Positions 18,262 to 26,369 of a stretch of 64,000 nt of DNA are shown here, in pieces. The notes beneath the pieces are model-generated. The model was not told the origin of the DNA and ran no database searches. It worked only from the letters and a program-made list of their open reading frames with translations. Within the stretch, counting starts at the first letter, position 1. Each line of letters begins with the position of its first letter. The stretch lies in NCBI RefSeq assembly GCF_000564855.1, contig NZ_AYXG01000020.1, positions 1-64,000 of the forward strand, written 5' to 3'. The DNA comes from Actinokineospora spheciospongiae (GTDB taxonomy: Bacteria > Actinomycetota > Actinomycetes > Mycobacteriales > Pseudonocardiaceae). The position numbers were made by a program, and so were the translations under genes.

Positions 18262-19004
18262 GCGCCGCGCCCGCGACCCGCGCGGCCGCCGGGGTGGACT
18301 TCGGGCTGGTGGAGCTGGACCTGCTCGCCACCCACGCCGGTGCGCGGTTCCCGTTCCCGCTGCGGGTGCCGGAGTTCGGCCGGATCGCCGGGGAGCGGGA
18401 GGTGCTGCTGGCCGCCGCGGGGGTGACCCTGCGCTCGCGCGGGCTGGCGGGCGAGCGCGGGCCGCTCGGCATCGCGGCCGAGGTGGTCACCGCGCTGCGC
18501 CGGTACCGGGGCACGGTCGACCTGGTGCTGGCGGGCCCGGACGGGGCGGTCGGCGTCGTCGGCGTGGTCTACCGGTCCTGGGCGCTGATCTGCGCCCAGC
18601 GGTTCACCGGCGATCCGGCGACGAACGGGGTGCGCGTCCGGCGGGTCGCGCAGAACACCCTGGCCGAGGAGCTGCTGCGGCTCGTGCCCGAGGCGGAGGC
18701 CGCCGTGACCATGCCGATCACGGTCCCGCCGGACGGCGCCGACCCCGCCGCGCTCGACGAACTCGGCCTGCTGCTGCCCGAGCTGACCGGTGCGGGCCAG
18801 CTCGGCGCGAACCGCCGCGCACCGCTGCCCGCCACCGCCAGGGCAGGCACCGAACTGTCCTGGTTGGACGGACCACGCGGCCGGGTGCGGGTCGACCGCG
18901 CCGAGGACGGGTGGAGCAGCGTCAACTCGTTGCGGCACAGCGACCTGGGCCTCGCGCTCACCGCCTGTGCCACGATCGCCGGAAGGGAAGACGATGGGTC
19001 CTGA
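18258..19004 (+). CDS. EspG-family ESX secretion chaperone
   Basis: A 248-residue cytosolic protein matching the EspG family, which binds PE/PPE-type substrates and delivers them to the ESX machine. Family features include the opening VDFGLVELDLLATHAG with LRVPEFGRIAGER, the mid-region VRVRRVAQNTLAEELLRLVP, and the ending RGRVRVDRAEDGWSS. Length matches the usual 250-280 residues. It sits between the two large substrate-like genes. The window has no EccB, EccC, EccD or MycP, so the secretion core must be elsewhere. Confidence 0.85.
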   Translation: MSAAPATRAAAGVDFGLVELDLLATHAGARFPFPLRVPEFGRIAGEREVLLAAAGVTLRSRGLAGERGPLGIAAEVVTALRRYRGTVDLVLAGPDGAVGVVGVVYRSWALICAQRFTGDPATNGVRVRRVAQNTLAEELLRLVPEAEAAVTMPITVPPDGADPAALDELGLLLPELTGAGQLGANRRAPLPATARAGTELSWLDGPRGRVRVDRAEDGWSSVNSLRHSDLGLALTACATIAGREDDGS

Positions 19005-19395
19005 AGAGTGGCTCGCGCAGTACGACAAGCGCCTGACCGAGGTGGCCGCGCGCGCCGAGGAGGCCGACGCGCGCCTGCGCGGGGTCGGCGCCACGGCGGC
19101 CTCGCCGCGCGGTGAGGTCCGGGTGAGGGTCGGCGCGGGCGGCGTCCTGGAGGACCTCACCCTCACGCCCTCGGCCCGCACGCTCGAATCCGACGAGCTG
19201 GCGCGGCTGATCCTCGACACCACGCGCAAGGCCCGGCACGCGGCGAGCGCGCAGATCGCCCGGATCTCCGAGGAGTGCTTCGGCGAGGGCCCCGCGCTGG
19301 AGGTCATCAAGCAGCACCTGCCCGCGGGCGCGCGCCCGACCGGCGACCGCGACGACGACGACTACTTCGCCAACCCGCCGGAGATCACCCGATGA
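18994..19395 (+). CDS. YbaB/EbfC-family protein
   Basis: A 133-residue protein of the YbaB/EbfC nucleoid-associated fold. It has an N-terminal helix (EEWLAQYDKRLTEVAARAEE), a central beta-sheet (GEVRVRVGAGGVLEDLTLTP) and a long helix (DELARLILDTTRKARHAASA). Actinomycete ESX loci commonly carry such genes and their role there is not settled. ATG 18994 overlaps the EspG stop by 11 bases, and the gene overlaps the next by 4. Confidence 0.8.
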   Translation: MGPEEWLAQYDKRLTEVAARAEEADARLRGVGATAASPRGEVRVRVGAGGVLEDLTLTPSARTLESDELARLILDTTRKARHAASAQIARISEECFGEGPALEVIKQHLPAGARPTGDRDDDDYFANPPEITR

Positions 19396-19709
19396 CCGAG
19401 AACCCGATGACCCGGTTCGACGTCCGCGCCGACCAGTTGCACGGGCACGCCCGCAGCGTCGACGACGTCGCCGACCGCCTCTCGGCCATCGGCGGCGGGC
19501 TGCCCAGCGGCCTGGCCGACCTCGCCCTCGGCCTGTTCGCCCAGTTCCTTGCCACCGGCCTGCAAGGCGCCATGACCCGGACCGCCAACACCATCACCAG
19601 CGCGTCGTCCTCGGCCGCCGAGGTGGGCGCCGGGGTCACCCGCACCGCGGCCGACTACCAGCACACCGACGAGGACAACTCCTCCGCGCTGACCCGGGAG
19701 TACCCCTGA
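19392..19709 (+). CDS. EspC-like/WXG100-type small ESX protein
   Basis: A 105-residue helical-hairpin protein in the size range of WXG100 and EspC substrates. A YxxxD/E-type signal YQHTDEDN lies near the C-terminus (Tyr at about 92). The central GLPSGLADLALGLFAQFLAT is hydrophobic and Gly-rich, as in EspC-like proteins. It is followed by the 19709 gene with a TGATG overlap, so the two are translationally coupled and likely form a secreted pair. Confidence 0.75.
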   Translation: MTENPMTRFDVRADQLHGHARSVDDVADRLSAIGGGLPSGLADLALGLFAQFLATGLQGAMTRTANTITSASSSAAEVGAGVTRTAADYQHTDEDNSSALTREYP

Positions 19710-21130
19710 TGCCCGACACCGACACCGCCCGGATGGTCACCGAGCTGCAGGCGACCGACGCCGCCGTGCGCGCCAAGGGGTGGGTCGCCCCCGGCCTCGG
19801 CGTGCCGGGCGCCCCACTGGGCCTGCTGGAGACGGCGTTCAACCCGCTCGGCGGCCTCGCCGCGGCGGGCCTGGGCTGGTTCATGCCGCTCGTGTCGTTC
19901 CTCGGCGAGGGCCTGACCCAGCTCCAGGGCGGCAACGGCAGCTCGGTCTCCGCAGGCTCCCGGGACTTCGGCGACGCCGGGCAGAGCATCGGCGGGGTGG
20001 CCGAGGAGTACCGGCAGTCGGCCACCACCCAGACCGCGGGCTGGACCGGGGCGGCCGCCGACGAGTACCGGCAGGCCGCGAACCAGCACGCCGACGGCAT
20101 CGCGGGCCTGGGCGAGGCGAGCACCGGGGTGGGCAGCGCGATCATCGGCGCGGGCCAGGTCGTGGCCCAGGCCATCGCCGAGGTCACCGAGCTGATCGCC
20201 GAGGCCGTCGCGCAGATCGTCCCCATCCTGACCCAGGCCATCGCCAGGGCCGGGGAGACCTTCGGCCAGAGCGTCGTGGAGGCCATCCCGCCGTGCGTGG
20301 GGATCGCGGTGGAGTACGCGCTGCGCATCGCCGCGAAGCTGGCGGCGCTGGTGGCCAGCGGGGAGAACCTGATGAAGCTGGTGCAGGGCGGCATGGCCGT
20401 CGTGGAGCTGATCGAGCAGGCGCTGTCGGGCATCAGCGGGCAGAGCGTCAGCGCCGAGAACCAGGCGGCGGTCGGCGGCGGTCAGCAGGGGGGAAGCGGA
20501 GCCGCGAGCACCGCCGACGCCGTGGAGGAGGCAGCCGGGACCGGGAACACCGCAGGCAGCAACGCATCTGCGGCCCAGAAGTCTTCGCCCGGTGGCGGTG
20601 CTCCCTCGTTCGAGGGCGCGACCGCGCCGAGCGGGGCACCCGCGCCGGGTGGCTCGTTCGCCCCGATCGACGCGCCCGCGCCGAGCCGGGTGTCCATGCC
20701 GAGCGCCCTGGGCGCCTCGCCGGACTCCACCACCCGGCTGTCGGGCCTGGTCCCGCCGCCCCACAGCGGCGTCCCGGCGACCTCCGGCCCGGCAGCCCAC
20801 GGCGGCGGGGTGTCCACTGGCGGGGCGGGGGTGCCCACCACCGCCCTCAGCGGTGGCGTTCCGCTGGGCGCCAACGGTTCGACCCCCGTTCCCGGTGCCC
20901 GGGTCGGCACCGGGCGCGACACCGGTACCGCCCGCCCGGAGAACAGGCAGCAGCCGGTGCGGGCCCCCGGAGCCGGTGGTGGCACGCCGGGCACCACTCC
21001 GATGGGTGCTGTGGGCGGGGCCAGGCCCGCCGGTGAGCCCGACAAGGAGCACCAGCGCAAGTACACCGTGGTCCAGGAGCACGAGGAGGCCCTGAGGGTC
21101 GCACCCCAGGTCATCACCGGGTCGGACTAG
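19709..21130 (+). CDS. Large WXG/PPE-like ESX substrate
   Basis: A 473-residue protein. Its N-terminal third has the WXG-type hairpin GWTGAAADEYRQAANQHADG, followed by long Ala-rich helices and a Gly/Ser/Pro-rich low-complexity region (about 250-440). It ends with EPDKEHQRKYTVVQEHEEAL, matching the C-terminal pattern of the 16791 protein. No toxin domain is visible. It is probably exported by a type VII system and perhaps surface-exposed. A hairpin follows 10 bases after the stop. Confidence 0.75.
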   Translation: MPDTDTARMVTELQATDAAVRAKGWVAPGLGVPGAPLGLLETAFNPLGGLAAAGLGWFMPLVSFLGEGLTQLQGGNGSSVSAGSRDFGDAGQSIGGVAEEYRQSATTQTAGWTGAAADEYRQAANQHADGIAGLGEASTGVGSAIIGAGQVVAQAIAEVTELIAEAVAQIVPILTQAIARAGETFGQSVVEAIPPCVGIAVEYALRIAAKLAALVASGENLMKLVQGGMAVVELIEQALSGISGQSVSAENQAAVGGGQQGGSGAASTADAVEEAAGTGNTAGSNASAAQKSSPGGGAPSFEGATAPSGAPAPGGSFAPIDAPAPSRVSMPSALGASPDSTTRLSGLVPPPHSGVPATSGPAAHGGGVSTGGAGVPTTALSGGVPLGANGSTPVPGARVGTGRDTGTARPENRQQPVRAPGAGGGTPGTTPMGAVGGARPAGEPDKEHQRKYTVVQEHEEALRVAPQVITGSD

Positions 21131-21139
21131 CGCACCGGG

Positions 21140-21174
21140 CCGGGGGAGTCCTCCATGCCCCGGAGCTCCCCCGG
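21140..21174. terminator. Hairpin between convergent ESX and LysR genes
   Basis: CCGGGGGAG (21140-21148) pairs with CTCCCCCGG (21166-21174) around a 17-nt loop in the 64-bp gap. It probably serves both directions; there is no T-run. Confidence 0.55.
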
Positions 21175-21194
21175 ACCATGTCCACTGAGGACGT

Positions 21195-22112
21195 TCAACG
21201 GGGAGCGTCGTCGGGGTGCGCGCGGGGAGCCAGCTCGGTGAGCACCGCCCGGATTGCCGGGCTGGCACCCGCGCTGCGCCGCCAGGTCGCGTGCACCTCG
21301 CGCTTCGGCGGTCGCCGCAGCGGTCGGGACACGAGCCCTTCCCCCAGCGGCGGGCGGGCGACGCGGGGGATCAGGGCGAGGACCCGGTCCGAGGCGACCA
21401 GCGACAACTGGGTGGAGAAGTCGTCGACCAGGTGGCGCACGTCGGGGTCTTCCGGCGCGTCCGCGAACAGCCGCCGGAACCACTGGTGGCACACCGTGCC
21501 GGGCGGGCTGGTCACCCACGGGTGGCCCGTCAGGTCGGCGCTGGTCAGTGGCCGGTCGAGCCGCGCGAGCGGGTGCGCCCGTCCCATCACGACGTCGCCG
21601 ACGTCGGTGTGGACGTGGCGCCGGGTCACCGACGCGGGCAGCGGGGCGGGCAGCCCGTCGGCGTCGTGGACCAGGGCGAGGTCGGCGGTCCCGGCGTCGA
21701 CGGCGCGCAGGGCCTGGTCGGGGTCCTGCTCGGTGATGTGCACGCGCAGGTCCGGGCAGCGCGCCGAGAGCCGGGGGAGGACCGGCGCGAGCAGCCCGCG
21801 GATGGCCGTCGAGAAGGCGGCCACGCGGAGATTGCCGCGCGCCGCGCCCTCCGCGACCGACCGGCCCGCCTCGGCGCAGCGCTCCAGCGCCTGGAACACC
21901 TCCGGGGTGGCCTCGACGACGGCCCGACCGGCCGGGGTGAGCACGACCCCGCGCCCCGCCGGGGCGAGCACGGGCACCCCGACCTGCTGTTCCAGCCTCT
22001 TGATCTGCTGCGACACCGCCGAGGCGGTGAACCCGAGTTCGTCGGCCGCCCGCGCCAGCGTCCCGAGGGCGGCCACCGACCGCAACGCCCGCAGCGCGCC
22101 GATTTCGATCAT
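21195..22112 (-). CDS. LysR-family transcriptional regulator
   Basis: A 305-residue LysR regulator. The N-terminal winged HTH (ALGTLARAADELGFTASAVS, then QQIKRLEQQ) is followed by the periplasmic-binding-like effector domain (GNLRVAAFSTAIRGLLAPVL). It is divergent from a DapA-family gene across 72 bp, so that gene is its likely target. The effector is unknown. The interval has a GGTACC core but I cannot define the T-N11-A box with confidence. Confidence 0.92.
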   Translation of the reverse strand: MIEIGALRALRSVAALGTLARAADELGFTASAVSQQIKRLEQQVGVPVLAPAGRGVVLTPAGRAVVEATPEVFQALERCAEAGRSVAEGAARGNLRVAAFSTAIRGLLAPVLPRLSARCPDLRVHITEQDPDQALRAVDAGTADLALVHDADGLPAPLPASVTRRHVHTDVGDVVMGRAHPLARLDRPLTSADLTGHPWVTSPPGTVCHQWFRRLFADAPEDPDVRHLVDDFSTQLSLVASDRVLALIPRVARPPLGEGLVSRPLRRPPKREVHATWRRSAGASPAIRAVLTELAPRAHPDDAPR

Positions 22113-22184
22113 GAAGCCAGGCTACGCGGTACCGGTGAAAAAGCATCGCTGGAGCGCGGGTGTCGACGCGGGCACGATCGCGGC

Positions 22185-23093
22185 ATGACCACCGCGCGAC
22201 ACCCGGCCGAACTGCTCTTCGGCACCAACCTGGTCGCCATGGTGACCCCCATGCGACCCGACGGCGCGATCAGTGAGCCGGGGCTCGCCCGCCTCGTCGA
22301 CCACCTGCTGGGCACGGGGTGCGACGGCATCGTCGTCGCCGGGACCACCGGCGAGGCGCCCACCCTGACCGACGCCGAGACAGCCGACCTGATCCGCGCC
22401 GTGGCGGCCCGGGTGGGAGGCCGGGCCCGGGTGATCGCCGGGGTCGGCACCAACGACACCGCCACCAGCACCCGCCGGGCCCGCCAGGCCGAGGCCGCCG
22501 GGGCCGACGCCCTGCTGCTCGTCTGCCCCTACTACTCCAGGCCGACCCAGGCCGGGATCGTGGCGCACTGCCTGGCGGTGGCCGACGCCACCGGACTGCC
22601 CGTGATGCTCTACGACGTCCCCGCGCGCACGGGCACCGCCATGGCCGCCGCCACGCTGGTCGAACTCGCCCGCCACCCCCGCATCCGCGCGGTCAAGGAC
22701 GCCAAGGGCGACCTGTTCGAGGCGATGTCCGTTCTGGCGGACACCACCCTGGCCTACTACTGCGGCATCGACGAACTGAACCTGCCCCACCTGGCGTGCG
22801 GCGCCACCGGCGTGGTCAGCGTCGTGGGCAACGTCGCCGCCGACCGCAACGCCGGGTTGATCCGCGCCGTCCGCGACGGCGACCTCGACGCGGCACGGGC
22901 GATCCAGGTCTCCCTGCTCCCGCTGACCGACGCCGTCATGCGGACCTCCCAGGGGGCCGCCATGGCCAAGGCGGCGCTGGCCGACCTCGGGATCATCCCG
23001 CACGCGGCGGTGCGCCCCCCGCTGCTGCAACCACCGGCCGAGGACCGCCTGCGGCTGGCGGACGCCCTGGCTGCGGAGTCGGGGGTCAGTTGA
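22185..23093 (+). CDS. dapA: DapA-family dihydrodipicolinate synthase
   Basis: A 302-residue TIM-barrel aldolase. The Schiff-base Lys171 is in IRAVKDAKGD, Tyr143 in MLYDVPARTG, and the substrate loop GTTGE is at 53-57. The set matches 4-hydroxytetrahydrodipicolinate synthase, which joins pyruvate to aspartate semialdehyde in the lysine/DAP pathway. Related pyruvate aldolases share these residues, and the divergent LysR regulator is unusual for a housekeeping dapA, so this may be a second, regulated copy. ATG 22185 gives the normal N-terminus. It overlaps the convergent VKOR gene by 8 bases. Confidence 0.85.
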   Translation: MTTARHPAELLFGTNLVAMVTPMRPDGAISEPGLARLVDHLLGTGCDGIVVAGTTGEAPTLTDAETADLIRAVAARVGGRARVIAGVGTNDTATSTRRARQAEAAGADALLLVCPYYSRPTQAGIVAHCLAVADATGLPVMLYDVPARTGTAMAAATLVELARHPRIRAVKDAKGDLFEAMSVLADTTLAYYCGIDELNLPHLACGATGVVSVVGNVAADRNAGLIRAVRDGDLDAARAIQVSLLPLTDAVMRTSQGAAMAKAALADLGIIPHAAVRPPLLQPPAEDRLRLADALAAESGVS

Positions 23094-23634
23094 ACAGGCT
23101 GGTCCAGTAGTCCCAGAAGGCGATCAGCACGAGGATCACGATCACCACGTACCACAGCGCCAGGACCGCGCTGTGGACGGTGCGCAGCGGTGCGAGCACG
23201 GGCCAGGTGTCCAGGGCGGTGTACCAGAACAGCGGGATCATCACGATCCACACGACGAGGCAGTACGGGCACAGCGCGTGGATGTCGTACAGGCTGGAGG
23301 CGATGAGCCAGTGCACGAACACCACACCGAACGTGGTGCCGACCGCGAGCCCGACCCGGTACCAGCGCGGCGGGTCGAACCCCGCGAGCCCCGCCACCCC
23401 GGTGGTGACGACGACGGCGAAGGCGGCGATGCCGATGAGCGGGTTGGGGAAGCCGAACACCCCGGCCTGGGCGCTGTCCATCACCGACCCGCAGGAGATG
23501 ACCGGGTTCAGCGAGCAGATCGGCACGTAGGTGGGGTCGCCGAGCTTGGCGATCTTCTCCAGCGTCAGCGCGATCGCGGCGGCGAGGCCGAGGCCGCCGC
23601 CGACGGTGTAGAGCCAGGCCAGTGCGCGGCTCAT
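23086..23634 (-). CDS. Vitamin K epoxide reductase-like quinone oxidoreductase
   Basis: A 182-residue four- to five-helix membrane protein of the bacterial VKOR family, which reoxidises DsbA-type proteins using quinone. The loop cysteines C40 and C48 (VPICSLNPVISCGSVM) and the active-site CPYC in IHALCPYCLVVW are present. It overlaps the DsbA-like gene by 4 bases (ATGA), and the two should form one disulfide-making pathway. The start at 23634 is set by this overlap. Confidence 0.92.
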   Translation of the reverse strand: MSRALAWLYTVGGGLGLAAAIALTLEKIAKLGDPTYVPICSLNPVISCGSVMDSAQAGVFGFPNPLIGIAAFAVVVTTGVAGLAGFDPPRWYRVGLAVGTTFGVVFVHWLIASSLYDIHALCPYCLVVWIVMIPLFWYTALDTWPVLAPLRTVHSAVLALWYVVIVILVLIAFWDYWTSLFN

Positions 23635-24359
23635 CCGGCGAGCCCCGCGTCGATCGCCGCGCGCAGCTCCCGGTCGACCTCGCCCGCGGTGCTGCCCTGC
23701 GGGTCGAACTTCTCGCCGTTGATGAAGAACGTGGGCGTGCTGTCCACACCGAGCTTCGTGCCGTCGGCGACGCCCTGGTCGATGATCGCCTGCACCTCCG
23801 GGGAGGCCACGTCCGCGCGGAACCGGTCCAGGTCGAGCCCGGCCGCGGTGGCGAACTCCTCGAACCTGGCGGTGGCCCGGGGGAGGTCGTCGCTCATGGA
23901 CTTCCCGTCCTCGGTCAGCGCCCAGGACGCGTACCCGTCGTAAAGGGCGTGGTACATCTGCGCGTACTTGCCCTGCTTGCCCGCGGCCTCGGCGGCGCGG
24001 GCGGCGGGGACGGCGAGCGGGTGGCTCTGGAGCGGGAAGTTCCGGGGGACGAAGGTGAACCGCCCCGCGTAGTCCTTCTCCAGCTCCTTGGTGATGTTCG
24101 CGTAGAACGAGGCGCAGGCGGGGCACTGGAAGTCCAGGAACTCCACCACGGTCACCTTGTCATCGGCCACCTGGGACAGTGTGTGGCTCCCCGCGGGGCG
24201 CAGGGTCTCGTTCGACCCGCCGCCGCTGTCGTCGGATCGGTTCGCGAGCAGCACGATCCCGATCACCGCGATGGCGACCACGACGACGGCGGCGGTCAGG
24301 ATCACGTTCAGGGACACGCCGCGGCGCGCGGTCACCGGATTGCGGGTCTTGCTCGGCAT
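23631..24359 (-). CDS. DsbA-family thiol:disulfide oxidase
   Basis: A 242-residue anchored thioredoxin-fold protein. A TM helix lies at about residues 18-39. The active-site CPAC (C79-C82, in FLDFQCPACASFY) sits in the fold after VVEFLD, and the cis-Pro loop reads STPTFFING. It inserts disulfides into exported proteins and is recycled by the VKOR partner encoded just downstream. It is divergent from the CopD/CtaG gene, so a link to copper or oxidase assembly is likely. Confidence 0.92.
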   Translation of the reverse strand: MPSKTRNPVTARRGVSLNVILTAAVVVVAIAVIGIVLLANRSDDSGGGSNETLRPAGSHTLSQVADDKVTVVEFLDFQCPACASFYANITKELEKDYAGRFTFVPRNFPLQSHPLAVPAARAAEAAGKQGKYAQMYHALYDGYASWALTEDGKSMSDDLPRATARFEEFATAAGLDLDRFRADVASPEVQAIIDQGVADGTKLGVDSTPTFFINGEKFDPQGSTAGEVDRELRAAIDAGLAG

Positions 24360-24423
24360 GGGGGTGGGTCACCTTCGATAGGGGTGGGGTTCTCATCGAG
24401 TGAGTCGGATGGGAACCGGAGTA

Positions 24424-24434
24424 GTTCCGGGAAC
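24424..24434. promoter_or_regulatory. Palindrome in the DsbA/CopD divergent region
   Basis: GTTCC-G-GGAAC is a perfect palindrome, with a further GGAAC copy at 24412 and a TGAGTCGG/CGACTCA pair flanking it. It may be an operator for the redox and copper genes on either side; the factor is unknown. Confidence 0.35.
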
Positions 24435-24465
24435 CATTCACCCTTTCCGGGCGACTCATGTGGGT

Positions 24466-26349
24466 GTGAGGGTGGACAGGGCCGTCGTCGTTTCGGCCTG
24501 CGCCGGTGCGGTGCTGAGTGCGGCTGTGGTGCTCGCCGCAGGTGACGTGTACGCGCTGCTGGGCGACAGCGACCCAGGGCGGTCCGCGGCGCTGCTGTTC
24601 GGCGTGCTCCGGTTCGTCGCCGACGCGGCCGGTGTGGTCGTGGTGGGGGCGCTGGCCTTCGCCGCGTTCGTCGTGCCCGCGCGCCGGGGGGCGGTGCTGA
24701 CCGCCGACGCCTTCGGCGCCACGCGGATCGCCGCCGCGGCGGCCCCGGTGTGGGTGCTCGCCGCGCTCGGGTCGGTGCCGCTCTCGGCCGCCGATGCCAC
24801 CGGGCAGTCCCCGGGGGTGGTGTGGCGCAACCTGGCGGCGCTCGTGGCCGCCACCGAGGAGCCGAAGGCGTGGCTGGGCGTGGCCGCCGTCGCCGCAGTG
24901 GTGGCGGTGGGGGTCAGGATGACGCTGACCTGGTCGACGACCGTCCTGTGGTTCGGGGTCGCGCTGGTGGGGCTGCTGCCGCCGGTGGTGGTGGGGCACG
25001 TGTCCGTCGGCGCCTGGCACGACCTGGCGACCGACGCGATGGTCTGGCACATCCCGGCCGCCTCGGTGTGGGTCGGGGCGCTCGTCGCCCTGCGCTCGCA
25101 CCTGCGGCGCCGGGGTTCCGCGGACCGCGGGCAGGTGGTGCGCCGCTACCACCGGCTGACCGCGGTGTGCCTGGTGGTGCTGGTCCTCAGCGGAGCGGTG
25201 CCCGGTCTCGTCCTCTCCCGTGGGCAGTTCTCCGGTTACGCGGCGCTGCTGCTGGTCAAGGTCGCCGTGTGCGCCCTCGTCGTCGTCGGGCGCCGCCTGC
25301 TCGGTTCCCGGTGGCCCCTCCCCGTGGAACTGGTCGCGCTCGGCGTGGCCCTGGGCGCCTCGATCGGACTCGGCCACCTGGTGCCGCCCGCGTTCACCGG
25401 CCGGTCCGCCTCCGTGCACGAGACGATCCTGGGGTACGGGCTGACCGCGCCCCCGACCGCGGCGGGCCTGCTGTCCGGCGCGCGCCCGGACCTGCTGCTC
25501 GGTCTCGGCGCGGTGCTGCTGGCCGCCGCCTACCTCGCCGGGGTGCGGGTCCTGCGCCGCCGGGGGCACCGCTGGGCCCCCGGCCGGACCGCCGCGTGGC
25601 TGGCCGGGTGCGCGGTGGTCGTCGTGGCGACCTCCTCCGGGGTCGGCAGGTACGCGCCGGGGACGTTCAGCCTGCACATGGTGGCCCACATGTCGCTGAA
25701 CATGTTCGGCCCCGTGCTCCTGGTCCTGGGTGGACCGATCACCCTGGCCCTGCGCACGCTCCCACCCGGTCTGCGGGCCTGGCTGGTGGCCCTCACCCAC
25801 TCCAGGGCCTCGCGGCTCGTCGCGCACCCGGCTGTCGCCTCGGTCGTGTTCGTCGCGTCCTACTACCTGCTGTACTTCTCGGACCTGTTCGGCGCGGCCA
25901 TGCCGTACCACTGGGCGCACCAGGTGATGAACCTGCACTTCCTGCTGTCGGGCTGCGTGTTCTTCTGGCTCGTCATCGGCGTCGACCGGCCCCCGCGCCC
26001 GCTGCCGCACCTGGCCAGGCTCGGGATGCTGTTCGCGGTCATGCCCTTCCACGCGTTCTTCGGCGTCATCCTGATGAACTCCTCGACGGTGATCGCCGAG
26101 ACGTACTACCGCTACCTGTCCCTGCCGTGGGTGCCCGACCTGCTCGCCGACCAGCGCCTCGGCGGCGCCGTCGCCTGGGCCGCGGGGGAGATCCCGATGC
26201 TGGTGGTCGTCATCGCGCTGCTGCGCCAGTGGGCGGCGGCCGACCGGCGCGAGGCCACCCGCACCGACCGCCACCTCGACGCGGGCCGCGACGACCGGCT
26301 CGACGCCTACAACGCCATGCTCGCCGACCTCGCCGGGCGACGGCACTGA
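24466..26349 (+). CDS. CopD-CtaG fusion copper protein
   Basis: A 627-residue polytopic membrane protein that joins two copper families. The first half has a CopD-type region with [20 protein letters not shown] and [15 protein letters not shown]. The second half has the CtaG/caa3-oxidase assembly signature: [20 protein letters not shown], then [20 protein letters not shown], then [12 protein letters not shown]. CtaG-type proteins deliver copper to cytochrome oxidase. Three GTGs (24460, 24466, 24472) are possible starts. The CopA ATPase gene follows by 20 bases. Confidence 0.88.
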   Translation: MRVDRAVVVSACAGAVLSAAVVLAAGDVYALLGDSDPGRSAALLFGVLRFVADAAGVVVVGALAFAAFVVPARRGAVLTADAFGATRIAAAAAPVWVLAALGSVPLSAADATGQSPGVVWRNLAALVAATEEPKAWLGVAAVAAVVAVGVRMTLTWSTTVLWFGVALVGLLPPVVVGHVSVGAWHDLATDAMVWHIPAASVWVGALVALRSHLRRRGSADRGQVVRRYHRLTAVCLVVLVLSGAVPGLVLSRGQFSGYAALLLVKVAVCALVVVGRRLLGSRWPLPVELVALGVALGASIGLGHLVPPAFTGRSASVHETILGYGLTAPPTAAGLLSGARPDLLLGLGAVLLAAAYLAGVRVLRRRGHRWAPGRTAAWLAGCAVVVVATSSGVGRYAPGTFSLHMVAHMSLNMFGPVLLVLGGPITLALRTLPPGLRAWLVALTHSRASRLVAHPAVASVVFVASYYLLYFSDLFGAAMPYHWAHQVMNLHFLLSGCVFFWLVIGVDRPPRPLPHLARLGMLFAVMPFHAFFGVILMNSSTVIAETYYRYLSLPWVPDLLADQRLGGAVAWAAGEIPMLVVVIALLRQWAAADRREATRTDRHLDAGRDDRLDAYNAMLADLAGRRH

Positions 26350-26369
26350 CCAGCTCCGGGAAGCAGACG

